Positions 29,168-37,049 of a DNA stretch of 64,000 nt are shown one piece after another; within the stretch, counting starts at the first letter, position 1, and every line of letters begins with the position of its first letter. The notes beneath the pieces are model-generated. The model was not told the origin of the DNA. It did not search any database and saw only the letters and a list, made by a program, of their open reading frames with translations. The stretch comes from Alphaproteobacteria bacterium (lineage in GTDB: Bacteria; Pseudomonadota; Alphaproteobacteria; Sphingomonadales; Emcibacteraceae), in contig NVTE01000007.1 in NCBI GenBank assembly GCA_002401455.1, forward strand, positions 22,721 through 86,720, read 5' to 3'. The position numbers and the translations under genes are program-made.

Positions 29168-29758
29168 CTAATTTAACGGAATGACGACGGAGACCATCTT
29201 GATCATGACCTGTCTGGTCGTCGCCGCGTCCAGGCCCTGGAGTTCTGTTAACCTGCGCCACATTTCAAAAGAAACGGACGCATCAACTGCTTCCCGATCG
29301 ACGACAGACAGCTCTTTCAGCTCTGGAACCAGATGGTCAAAATCGGCCCGCAGGTTTTTTTGAAGGCCGGCATACATATCCCGCAGTATTTTATATTCCC
29401 AGCGCTGACTTCTGCCCGACAAGAGAATATTCTGGTGCTTCTCGTAAACCTGAATACGGCAGTCGACCCCGTGATGAACCCGAATCTCCAGCGAGCCTGT
29501 CCGGTCCCCCCCTATGATAAGCGGGGTGCTCTCAATATAAATTTCTTCTGTAACAAGGGAGAACAGGCTTTCCATATCATCAAAATGCCGGAAGACGGTT
29601 CGGATACCAACCCCCGCCCTGTCGGATACAGACTGGGCTGTAGGCACGAGAATACCTTCCGCGATCAACTCAATCATCGCCTTGAGGATCGCCCCCCGGC
29701 TGCGCGCGCTTCTGGCGCGGCGGCCATCTCCTGCCTTTGCCGTTTTCTTTTCAGTCAT
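29168..29758 (-). CDS. TetR-family regulator of the sulfatase/GST module
   Basis: A 196-residue TetR-type repressor. The N-terminal helix-turn-helix is RRARSARSRGAILKAMIELIAEGILVPTAQSVSDRAGVGIRTVFRHFDDMESLF; the remainder is a helical ligand-binding domain. AAAGGG 6 nt upstream favours the ATG at 29758 over the in-frame ATG at 29773. It is the last gene of the seven-gene minus-strand operon, whose promoter carries one of four copies of a 17-bp palindrome, which would make it autoregulated. This is inference from position. Confidence 0.9.
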   Translation of the reverse strand: MTEKKTAKAGDGRRARSARSRGAILKAMIELIAEGILVPTAQSVSDRAGVGIRTVFRHFDDMESLFSLVTEEIYIESTPLIIGGDRTGSLEIRVHHGVDCRIQVYEKHQNILLSGRSQRWEYKILRDMYAGLQKNLRADFDHLVPELKELSVVDREAVDASVSFEMWRRLTELQGLDAATTRQVMIKMVSVVIPLN

Positions 29759-29814
29759 ATCAGGCCCTTTCATAACAACATCCCCCTGTCGCGGGAGTGC
29801 CGTGCCTATTTGGT

Positions 29815-31092
29815 CTATTCACTAATCAAAGACCCATCCGTAATCAATCTTTTAATTTCTCTGGCCACCAGCCATAATCGGTCCTGGCCCCACAGCGCCA
29901 GCACCGGCGCACCCTTTTCATCCAGCAGCCGGAAACTGGGCACGCCCCATAAGCCCGCCTGATAGAGAGTGCGCCTATTTTCTTCCAGCATGTCCTGCCA
30001 GTTGTCGTCCCTGCCCATGCGCACACACGCTTCCGCCCACTCCAAACCAGCCATGTCGACCACTTTTTTCATACCGCAGCGCCTGTTGGTGTTGATACCC
30101 AGAACAAACGCGGCTTTCAGAAATGCACTGATCAAAGCGTTACCCTTGCCCTGCTCGACCGCCCAAGGATAGAGCGAATAACAAGCTATCACTGGATCCC
30201 CAATGGGGTCATAAAAATTACCGTATGCCACGCCCGCGTCACGGGCCTCTCTGGCGGCGTCCTTGAAGATATAAATTCCTTTGACCCGGGTCACCGGCAC
30301 CCCGCGCATCACCATCGGCAAAACCGGCTTCACCACCAGCTTGACCCCGGTATCTTCGGCCAATCGGACAACCCGGTCAAAGACTATGGCGGTGTAGGGG
30401 CTACGGAGCGAGGGATAGAATTCAAGGGTCAAACGGCCCTGATCTCTCACCCTCCCGATCTCCACCAAGGGTCTCGGGGCCACCAGCGGTGTCCAGGGCC
30501 TGGTGTCCGCCCCCAGGCTGGCCAGGCGTTTTTCCAGGTGATAGAGCCGGTCGACGCCCCCATACCATTCCCCTTCATAAAAAAACATCGCGCCGGAATA
30601 ATGCCCAAGCTCCTGACGGCGTCTATTGCCGGCCTCAAGGCGATCCGACAACGCCCCCTGGCCCGCTCCACCATACAGGTTTTGAAGGTCGGTCAGTGCC
30701 TCTGGCGGACAGGCCTTGGGCGCTTCCAGACCATAATAGGGCGCAATTTTCGCCGCGTCCCTGTGGGCATAGGCGGCCAATAATTCGGGCTCCGGGGCAT
30801 TATTGCCCAAGGATGCTGTCACCAGATGGCAGATAATATTGACATCATAACGTTCAGCCAGTCGCGGCAGCATCTGCACCGCTATTTGGGAGTAGCCGTC
30901 ATCGGCCTGATGAAAATACTCAACCACATGGCGGCGGCCTTGTTTCTGGCGCCGGGCTTCGGCTTTTTTACGGGCCTTCTGGACCGCGGCGTCACTGGCT
31001 ATTTTAGTGACAATTTTCGAGGTCAGATAGCGAACAAAAGCGGACGGTGTGCTGGTGGACGCGCCCTTCTGCTGAGTAACCCGGTCTGTCAT
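29815..31092 (-). CDS. DsbA / HCCA-isomerase-like (kappa-GST-type) protein
   Basis: A 425-residue protein with two thioredoxin-like parts. After a basic N-terminus, the first (about residues 55-120) begins HVVEYFHQADDGYSQIAV; the second (about 220-415) begins LTLEFYPSLRSPYTAIVFDRVV, where the Ser-Pro-Tyr motif is that of 2-hydroxychromene-2-carboxylate isomerases and kappa-class GSTs, and it ends with GLWGVPSFRLLDEKGAPVLALWGQDRL, the family's cis-Pro segment. The enzymes use glutathione as cofactor in aromatic-ring degradation. The start overlaps the upstream sulfatase stop (ATGA), so the two are translationally coupled. The large Cys-poor architecture is unusual. Confidence 0.78.
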   Translation of the reverse strand: MTDRVTQQKGASTSTPSAFVRYLTSKIVTKIASDAAVQKARKKAEARRQKQGRRHVVEYFHQADDGYSQIAVQMLPRLAERYDVNIICHLVTASLGNNAPEPELLAAYAHRDAAKIAPYYGLEAPKACPPEALTDLQNLYGGAGQGALSDRLEAGNRRRQELGHYSGAMFFYEGEWYGGVDRLYHLEKRLASLGADTRPWTPLVAPRPLVEIGRVRDQGRLTLEFYPSLRSPYTAIVFDRVVRLAEDTGVKLVVKPVLPMVMRGVPVTRVKGIYIFKDAAREARDAGVAYGNFYDPIGDPVIACYSLYPWAVEQGKGNALISAFLKAAFVLGINTNRRCGMKKVVDMAGLEWAEACVRMGRDDNWQDMLEENRRTLYQAGLWGVPSFRLLDEKGAPVLALWGQDRLWLVAREIKRLITDGSLISE

Positions 31093-32876
31093 GACGACCC
31101 GCTGCCCCTCTTTTTCAGACGCCAGGCCACGACGAAGGGCGCAAGGATAAGTAGCGTCAGCAGAAAAATCACCAAGCCTTTGCTTAATCTTTTCTGCATG
31201 GAATTCAGGATGATCTGACGCATATAATTATAGCTATCGGGCACCTCAATCACGCCATTTTCTACTGCCCATGTGTGATAGTGATTAAGCATCGTCTGAA
31301 AGCGGATCGGTATCTGGGCACTCAAGTCCGTGGTCTCGCCGGGGTCGCGCACAATATCATACAGGTGCCAGGAGCCGTCGCCCATCGGGGTGCGGATTTT
31401 AACAATCTTATGATCACCCATAAACAGCGCCTTATGCCCTGCCAGCTCATAGCCAACCGGATCATTCTCGCCATACACGTCGTCCGCAATTCCGGTCACG
31501 ACCGGCATTAAATCGCGGCCAATCATGGGCTCAATGGGGCGTCCGGCATAACGGCCCGTCGGGGCTCTAACCCCGGTCAGGCTGAGGATTGTCGGGGTAA
31601 TATCCGTGGCAAAAGAAAAGGCGGATGAGAGTTTATTCTGGTTTGGGAGGTTGGCCCCGGAAATAATCAACGGCACCCGCATACCGCCTTCACCGGTGTA
31701 AAATTTATACAGGGAAAGCGGCGATGATGATGCGCTGGCAAAGCTTCTGCTCAAGGCATTATAACTGCCCTTCAGCCCCAGGGTTTCATAGTCCGATGAA
31801 TAGTTCATTTGTCCATTGGTAAAGCGGCTGATCAGGTCTTTTTGATTATGCCGACCTGACGAATGAGTGCCATTGTCTGAGGTAAAAATGAAAATCGTAT
31901 TGTCAAATTCACCGGTGCTTTTCAGATGATCGATCAGCCGGCCGATGTTATGATCCATCGCTTCGACCATGGCCGCGTAAACAGCCATGCGTTTTGCCTG
32001 ATAACGTTTCTCGGCCGCCGACTGTGCGTCCCAATCTTCTGTTGAGCTCATGGGGGCCATTTTAGTATCCGCCGGCACGATGCCTTTTTCAATAGCCCCT
32101 TTTAAGCGCGCCGTCCGGAGCGCGGCCCAGCCTTGATCATAAACCCCCTTATAATGATCGATAAATTCCTGGGGGGCCTGCACCGGGATATGGACCGCCT
32201 GAAACGAGAGAAAGGCAAAGAAAGGCTGGTCGTCGTCAGCATTTCCGCCAATAAATTCAATCATTCTGTCTACTAGGTAGCGCGAAGAATAAAAGTCCTC
32301 GGGCAGAGTGAATTCCTCCCCGTCAGCATACCAACTGGCCTTTTTATACAGCGGCATATAGGGCCTTTGCTGCCAGTTATCAGCGCCACTGTCGGCCAGG
32401 GCCACGGTACGCTCAAAACCACGGCGGAAAGGCAGCAGATCCGGTGTTTGACCCAGATGCCACTTGCCGGACAAATAGGTGTGATAGCCGCTATCCTGCA
32501 GCAGGGTGGCCACCGTGACCACATTACGGCCCAGAACCCCCTTATAGCTGACATGGCCCCGGGCTTCCACATGAACGGTCTCCGGAATATTGCCGACCCC
32601 GGCCTTGTGATTGCTCACCCCGGTCAGCAACATGGCGCGGGCAGGCGCACAGTTGGCCGCAGTATGATAATTGGTAAAGCGGATGCCTTGATTAGCCAGG
32701 GCGGTGATATTGGGGGTGGAGATTTCGCTGCCATAACTGGCCAAGTCAGAATAGCCCAGGTCATCGGCCAGGATGAACACAATATTGGGCCGTTCTGGAA
32801 GCTCCCCCGCTGTGGCCCCCTGCCCCGTAACGACAAAAGTAACGACCAGAAGGCACCATCTGAGCGCTGTCTTCAT
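31089..32876 (-). CDS. arylsulfatase, C-terminally membrane anchored
   Basis: A 595-residue type I sulfatase, hydrolysing sulfate esters outside the cytoplasm. It has a signal peptide (ALRWCLLVVTFVVTGQGATA), the metal-binding RPNIVFILADDLGYSD, the modified-cysteine motif NCAPARAMLLTG, GKWHLG, and TSDNG. A hydrophobic helix near the end (LVIFLLTLLILAPFVVAW) followed by a basic tail anchors it in the inner membrane. The ATG at 32876 overlaps the upstream stop by ATGA, which decides the start over an earlier in-frame one. The cysteine must be converted to formylglycine by an FGE, none of which is convincingly encoded here. Confidence 0.92.
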   Translation of the reverse strand: MKTALRWCLLVVTFVVTGQGATAGELPERPNIVFILADDLGYSDLASYGSEISTPNITALANQGIRFTNYHTAANCAPARAMLLTGVSNHKAGVGNIPETVHVEARGHVSYKGVLGRNVVTVATLLQDSGYHTYLSGKWHLGQTPDLLPFRRGFERTVALADSGADNWQQRPYMPLYKKASWYADGEEFTLPEDFYSSRYLVDRMIEFIGGNADDDQPFFAFLSFQAVHIPVQAPQEFIDHYKGVYDQGWAALRTARLKGAIEKGIVPADTKMAPMSSTEDWDAQSAAEKRYQAKRMAVYAAMVEAMDHNIGRLIDHLKSTGEFDNTIFIFTSDNGTHSSGRHNQKDLISRFTNGQMNYSSDYETLGLKGSYNALSRSFASASSSPLSLYKFYTGEGGMRVPLIISGANLPNQNKLSSAFSFATDITPTILSLTGVRAPTGRYAGRPIEPMIGRDLMPVVTGIADDVYGENDPVGYELAGHKALFMGDHKIVKIRTPMGDGSWHLYDIVRDPGETTDLSAQIPIRFQTMLNHYHTWAVENGVIEVPDSYNYMRQIILNSMQKRLSKGLVIFLLTLLILAPFVVAWRLKKRGSGSS

Positions 32877-33259
32877 GACCGGGCCTTTTGGCATATTTTT
32901 GCACTGCCGAAATACCATAGCAGGGCAATCAGGACTTCCGGGGCAATCAAAGCCCCCGCGAAGCTCGCATCATAAAGCAGCCAGGCCAGCACCCGGCCGA
33001 GCGCGGTTAAGGCCAGCATGATCACAGGCGGGTAAAACCAGGTCCGATTTTCGGTCACGACCCCCATCAATGCACAGAGGCCGAGGGTTAAGAAGAAGGC
33101 TGACATATCCCCGATCTGGGAGCTTAAGCCGACACCGTCCATCAGGGTCAGGCCCAACTCACCTGCGATCCCCGTAGGCGCGACAATCCAGCGCAAGCCC
33201 ATGGTGATAAACAGGATGGCGGGCAGGATAAGCAGTATCCGGATAATTTTTATCATCAT
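32873..33259 (-). CDS. small four-helix membrane protein (DUF4345-like)
   Basis: A 128-residue integral membrane protein with about four hydrophobic helices (IIRILLILPAILFITMGLRW, SAFFLTLGLCALMGVV, PPVIMLALTALGRVLAWLL, IAPEVLIALLWYF). The organisation and the ALGRVLAWLLYD motif resemble DUF4345 proteins, whose function is unknown. It is embedded in the sulfatase operon, overlapping the downstream sulfatase start. Confidence 0.7.
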   Translation of the reverse strand: MMIKIIRILLILPAILFITMGLRWIVAPTGIAGELGLTLMDGVGLSSQIGDMSAFFLTLGLCALMGVVTENRTWFYPPVIMLALTALGRVLAWLLYDASFAGALIAPEVLIALLWYFGSAKICQKARS

Positions 33260-33270
33260 AGTATTTCCCC

Positions 33271-33531
33271 TTACCCCTGATCATTATGTGTTTGGATGCG
33301 GTGCTGCAACAGCTTGATATGCAGCATGCCAAAAACAAATGAATTGACATAATCCTTCGGGCAGCGATGCCATTTCCGAAACAGAAATATTTCCACATGA
33401 TGGAACAGAACAAACACCGCGCCGATAATTTTAAAGACATCGGCGTAGATCACCTGATCCGGTGCAATAAAAGCGGCCCCGGCCATTACCCATAGCCCAA
33501 TCAAAAAAGCCTTCAACGCGAATATTATCAT
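33271..33531 (-). CDS. small membrane protein (DUF1145-like)
   Basis: An 86-residue membrane protein with two to three helices and the segment KIIGAVFVLFHHVEIFLFRKWHRCPKDYVNSFVFGMLHI, resembling DUF1145 proteins of unknown function. GGGAA upstream supports the ATG. It lies 3 bp after the PfpI-like gene and 11 bp before the DUF4345-like gene, so it is part of the operon. Confidence 0.65.
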   Translation of the reverse strand: MIIFALKAFLIGLWVMAGAAFIAPDQVIYADVFKIIGAVFVLFHHVEIFLFRKWHRCPKDYVNSFVFGMLHIKLLQHRIQTHNDQG

Positions 33532-33534
33532 GTT

Positions 33535-34392
33535 TTATTTCCCCTTCTTATCAGCAATAAGCTTCATCATAGCATGGGCTGTTTCCAGCCCTGAATTCTG
33601 GTTCTGCCCGGTGACAAACCGCTTTTCATCATCAATGGTCACATGGGTGGCGAGGAAATCCCGGAATCTTGTACTGCTCTCAAAAACCACGCCTGATTTT
33701 CTCAGCTCTGCTTCCGGATGCAGGGGCGTGACCTCAATGCGCAGCTCCTTGAGTTGCTTATCCGTGACCCCGGTCATCCGGCGGCCCTTGATCAGCAGGT
33801 TGCCCGCATGGTCCTGAGCCTTGATCAGCCCCAATACCCCGTGGCATACCCCGCCGATCACGGCTTGATCCCCATAATAGGCTTCACTGATTTTCTGGCC
33901 CAGCACCTCAGATTGTCCAAGATCATAGGCCGCGCCCCAGCCCCCGGCTAAAAAGATGATGTCATAGGCGGTAAAGTCCACATCATCGATCTTCAATGAG
34001 GTCTTCACTTTAGCGCGAAAGATGTCATCTTTCAGAAACCGATCGTCTTCCGGGGACGCGATCATATAATAAAAACTTTGCGGATCTATGGGTATCTCCC
34101 CGCCGTTGATACTGGCCACATCAACCTGCATCCCGCCGTCCAGAAAGGTATAATAGGGATGGGTCATTTCAGAGGCAAACACCCCCGTTGCCGTGCCTTC
34201 CGTTTCCCCGACCGGTGCCAGAACACTGTGGCTGGTGGTAATAATCAGCGCGCGTTTACCCGGCAGTTTCACCGTATCCCCGGTATACACAGGATGCAGG
34301 CCCTGGCTATGCAGAATGGCCGGCAGGGCCATCAGGAAAACGGCCAATACCGCGACAATAACCGCCGCTGTTATTTTGGTTCTCTTCGTCAT
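33535..34392 (-). CDS. membrane-anchored DJ-1/PfpI amidotransferase-like protein
   Basis: A 285-residue protein with an N-terminal membrane anchor (AAVIVAVLAVFLMALPAIL) and a DJ-1/PfpI (class I amidotransferase-like) domain close to Hsp31/glyoxalase III types: RALIITTSH, FAVA-like ASEMTHPYYTFLDGGMQVDVASINGG, DIIFLAGGWGAAYDL, and the nucleophile elbow GGVCHGVLGL with the Cys-His pair. Related enzymes detoxify reactive carbonyls or act as chaperones. The location in the cell envelope and in a sulfatase operon are unusual. AAGGAA precedes the ATG. Confidence 0.85.
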   Translation of the reverse strand: MTKRTKITAAVIVAVLAVFLMALPAILHSQGLHPVYTGDTVKLPGKRALIITTSHSVLAPVGETEGTATGVFASEMTHPYYTFLDGGMQVDVASINGGEIPIDPQSFYYMIASPEDDRFLKDDIFRAKVKTSLKIDDVDFTAYDIIFLAGGWGAAYDLGQSEVLGQKISEAYYGDQAVIGGVCHGVLGLIKAQDHAGNLLIKGRRMTGVTDKQLKELRIEVTPLHPEAELRKSGVVFESSTRFRDFLATHVTIDDEKRFVTGQNQNSGLETAHAMMKLIADKKGK

Positions 34393-34411
34393 GTCATTTC
34401 CTTAGGCTCGG

Positions 34412-36076
34412 TTAATTAGGCCAATAAATAAACGCATCGCCCTTTTCGTAGCCTTGATTGAGCGGCTTGTCGATCATGACCGGGGCATAGAGGGTCGACG
34501 GATAGATCGGCCCGCGACCAGAAGCGATATGAGCCGTTATCAAGCCCTGTAACTCGGCCAATTTTTTGGGGTTTTTTTCGGCTAAATTTACCCGTTCCGT
34601 CGGATCGGCAGCCAGGTCATAGAGCCATTTTTTCGCTGGCTTTTCGGATACCTGTAATTTCCAGTCGCCCAGCCTGACCCCCCGGTAAAAACTGCTTTGC
34701 CAATAAATCGGCCGTTCCGGCAATTGAGCTTGACCACGCGCCAGCGGCAACAGGTTCACCCCATCAATGACCAGCCCCTCCGGCAGGGTGACCCCGGCGG
34801 CAGCAGCCATGGTTGGCAAGAGGTCAATATGGGACACCGGCGCTTCAGCGCGGCTTCCGGCGGGAATTTTCCCTGGCCATTTAACAAACATCGGCACCCG
34901 GATGCCCCCTTCGAAGAAGGTTAACTTCCACCCCCGGTACGGTTTGTTGACCTCGGGCAGGCCAATATAGCCCGGCGCGCCATTGTCATTGGTCAGAATA
35001 ATCATGGTATTTTCGGCCAGGCCTTCCGCCTTCAGGGTCTCTTCGATCTTGCCGATACTGCGGTCCAGTGCCCGCATCATCGCCGCATAAACCCGCAGGC
35101 GATGGGGTTTGATATCCCCGACAGCCTCATAATCCTCCCGGGTTGCCTGAAGCGGCGTATGCAGGCCCCAGTGGGCAAGATATAGAAAGAACGGCCGGTT
35201 TTTATTGGCCTTGATAACCTTGATGCTCTCCTCCGTCCAATAATCGGTCAGATATCCTCTGGGCTCAAAAGCCTGATCATAGCCGGCATCATTAAAAGAG
35301 GCTGAATAGCGCAGGCGAGCCCATAAAAATTTATCAATCGGGTCAAAATCCAGCTTGGCATTGACCACATTTTCATCATCCTCTGGCAGATAGAGGCCAC
35401 TGTGCATCAACAGGCTTTCATCAAAGCCCTGGTCATTGGGCGCCATGCCCTGCCCCCGGCCCATATGCCACTTGCCAATATGAACCGTATGGTAGCCCTG
35501 GTCTTTAAGCAACTCGGCAATGGTCACTTCACTGGACGGCAATCCCTGCTCATCAAAAGGCAGGGCGGCCTCCTCAGCAATTTCGTTGATTTCTGCCGGC
35601 GGCAATCCACTATCAAGACTATTAAAAATAGTCGCCAGCATGCCCTGCCCGCCCGGGAAGGGCGTGAATTCATAGCCTGTGCGCGTGGGATAGCGTCCGG
35701 TCATCATCATCCCCCGTGACGGGGCACAGGTGGCATTACCGGCATATGCCTGGTTAAAGATCATGCCTTCTGCCGCCAGCGCATCGATATTCGGCGTTTT
35801 CAGCCTGCCGTCTGCGATCCCCCCGCCAAAGCTGGAGATATCGTTAAGACCAACATCGTCGAGAACAATGAAGATGATATTCGGCGCCCGCTCTGATGCC
35901 CCATCTCCGGGCAAGGCCGGTCCTGCCTGCCATGTGATTTCCCGATTTGGCGCGACATCATACGCCCTCTGGGTCTTAAACTTCACCAGGGTCAACATAA
36001 TATCGATCTTATGAGACCAGCCGACGAATCCAATCAGGACTATGACCACGACCAAACCGAAAACCATTTTTTTCAT
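34412..36076 (-). CDS. arylsulfatase (periplasmic, signal-anchored)
   Basis: A 554-residue type I sulfatase with an N-terminal signal/anchor helix ([17 protein letters not shown]), [18 protein letters not shown], the canonical formylglycine motif [29 protein letters not shown], and [10 protein letters not shown]. It would release sulfate from an aryl or alkyl ester in the periplasm. It is the first gene of the seven-gene minus-strand operon; the 131-bp spacer to the divergent GST contains the perfect copy of the palindromic operator. The substrate is unknown. Confidence 0.94.
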   Translation of the reverse strand: MKKMVFGLVVVIVLIGFVGWSHKIDIMLTLVKFKTQRAYDVAPNREITWQAGPALPGDGASERAPNIIFIVLDDVGLNDISSFGGGIADGRLKTPNIDALAAEGMIFNQAYAGNATCAPSRGMMMTGRYPTRTGYEFTPFPGGQGMLATIFNSLDSGLPPAEINEIAEEAALPFDEQGLPSSEVTIAELLKDQGYHTVHIGKWHMGRGQGMAPNDQGFDESLLMHSGLYLPEDDENVVNAKLDFDPIDKFLWARLRYSASFNDAGYDQAFEPRGYLTDYWTEESIKVIKANKNRPFFLYLAHWGLHTPLQATREDYEAVGDIKPHRLRVYAAMMRALDRSIGKIEETLKAEGLAENTMIILTNDNGAPGYIGLPEVNKPYRGWKLTFFEGGIRVPMFVKWPGKIPAGSRAEAPVSHIDLLPTMAAAAGVTLPEGLVIDGVNLLPLARGQAQLPERPIYWQSSFYRGVRLGDWKLQVSEKPAKKWLYDLAADPTERVNLAEKNPKKLAELQGLITAHIASGRGPIYPSTLYAPVMIDKPLNQGYEKGDAFIYWPN

Positions 36077-36137
36077 GCTCTATCTCATCTTCCTGTACAG
36101 CAATTTACGTGAAAACACGCCAACACTTTAAATGTAT

Positions 36138-36154
36138 TGACATAACTTATGTCA
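36138..36154. promoter_or_regulatory. operator copy 2, TGACATA-ACT-TATGTCA
   Basis: A perfect 17-bp palindrome between the divergent sulfatase operon (start 36076) and GST gene (start 36208). TTGACA at 36137-36142, overlapping it, could be the -35 of the GST. Identical arms to copies 1, 3 and 4 within one or two bases. Confidence 0.75.
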
Positions 36155-36207
36155 TATTGTTAACTTGGTGTCTAGAAGAAATAGAAATGTGTCCAAGGAT
36201 AACAAAT

Positions 36208-36891
36208 ATGATTACTTTATACACCGCCCCCACCCCAAATGGTCACAAAGCCTCCTGCACGTTAGAGGCCTTGGGGTTTGATTATGATGTCAAACTCGTC
36301 AACCTGATAGCGGGCGATCAAAAGAAACCCGACTTCCTTACCATTAATCCCAATGGACGCATTCCGGCGATTGTCGATCATGACGCCGATGACTTTGCCA
36401 TCTTTGAATCCGGGGCCATCATGGTTTATCTGGCTGAAAAAGCCGGCAAACTCCTGCCAACTGACGCCAAAGGCCGCTCCGAAGTAATGCAGTGGCTGAT
36501 GTTTCAGATGGGCGGTATCGGCCCCATGATGGGACAGGCCAATGTTTTTTATCGCTACTTCCCCTTGACGATACAGCCGGCCATCGACCGCTATCAAAAT
36601 GAAAGCCGCCGTCTGTTTGAGGTCCTCGATAGCCACCTGAAAGATCGTGAATGGCTGACAGAGGCGTATTCTATCGCTGACATCGCCAACTGGTGCTGGG
36701 TGCGAACCCACAAGTGGTCCGGGGTTTCTGTGGACGGCCTGGATAACCTGACCCGCTGGAGCGAGGCTATGATCAAACAGCCTGGCATGTCAAAAGGCAT
36801 TGATGTGCCCTTCCCCATGGAGAACCTGCTGAAAGATGAGGCCAAAGCCGAAGAGTTCAAGAAAAATGCCCGAAAGCTTTTGCAAAAATAA
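36208..36891 (+). CDS. glutathione S-transferase (YghU/Ure2-like)
   Basis: A 227-residue GST. The N-terminal domain reads [32 protein letters not shown], then [38 protein letters not shown]; the Asn in TPNGHK and the following pattern are those of the nu-class/Ure2p-like GSTs, which have disulfide-reductase or peroxidase activity. AAGGA 8 nt upstream supports this ATG; the frame extends 33 codons further upstream across the operator, which is not plausible as protein. It is divergent from the sulfatase operon. Confidence 0.9.
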   Translation: MITLYTAPTPNGHKASCTLEALGFDYDVKLVNLIAGDQKKPDFLTINPNGRIPAIVDHDADDFAIFESGAIMVYLAEKAGKLLPTDAKGRSEVMQWLMFQMGGIGPMMGQANVFYRYFPLTIQPAIDRYQNESRRLFEVLDSHLKDREWLTEAYSIADIANWCWVRTHKWSGVSVDGLDNLTRWSEAMIKQPGMSKGIDVPFPMENLLKDEAKAEEFKKNARKLLQK

Positions 36892-36954
36892 TCCATAACT
36901 AATGACCAAGTAGAATCATTTCACGTCACTCATAAAATTATACCCTTGGTATAT

Positions 36955-36971
36955 TGACATAAACTATGCTA
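36955..36971. promoter_or_regulatory. operator copy 3, TGACATA-AAC-TATGCTA
   Basis: TGACATA-AAC-TATGCTA, upstream of the TonB receptor; left arm perfect, right arm with two mismatches. TTGACA at 36954-36959 overlaps it. Its centre is 31 bp from copy 4, about three helical turns. Confidence 0.6.
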
Positions 36972-36985
36972 ATACAATGTATTAA

Positions 36986-37002
36986 TGACATAGACTATGC
37001 CA
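36986..37002. promoter_or_regulatory. operator copy 4, TGACATA-GAC-TATGCCA
   Basis: TGACATA-GAC-TATGCCA with one mismatch in the right arm, 48 bp before the receptor ATG. Together with copy 3 it forms a tandem site before the receptor gene. Confidence 0.65.
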
Positions 37003-37049
37003 ATACATCATAAGGGAAGATGCAAAAATAAGTAAGTAAAGGGAGAACA

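Noticed and set aside
33341-33352. TGACATAAT-like half-sites within coding sequence (also near 41282, 43880 and 50730)
   Set aside because: They lack the second arm and lie inside genes, so they were not counted as operators.
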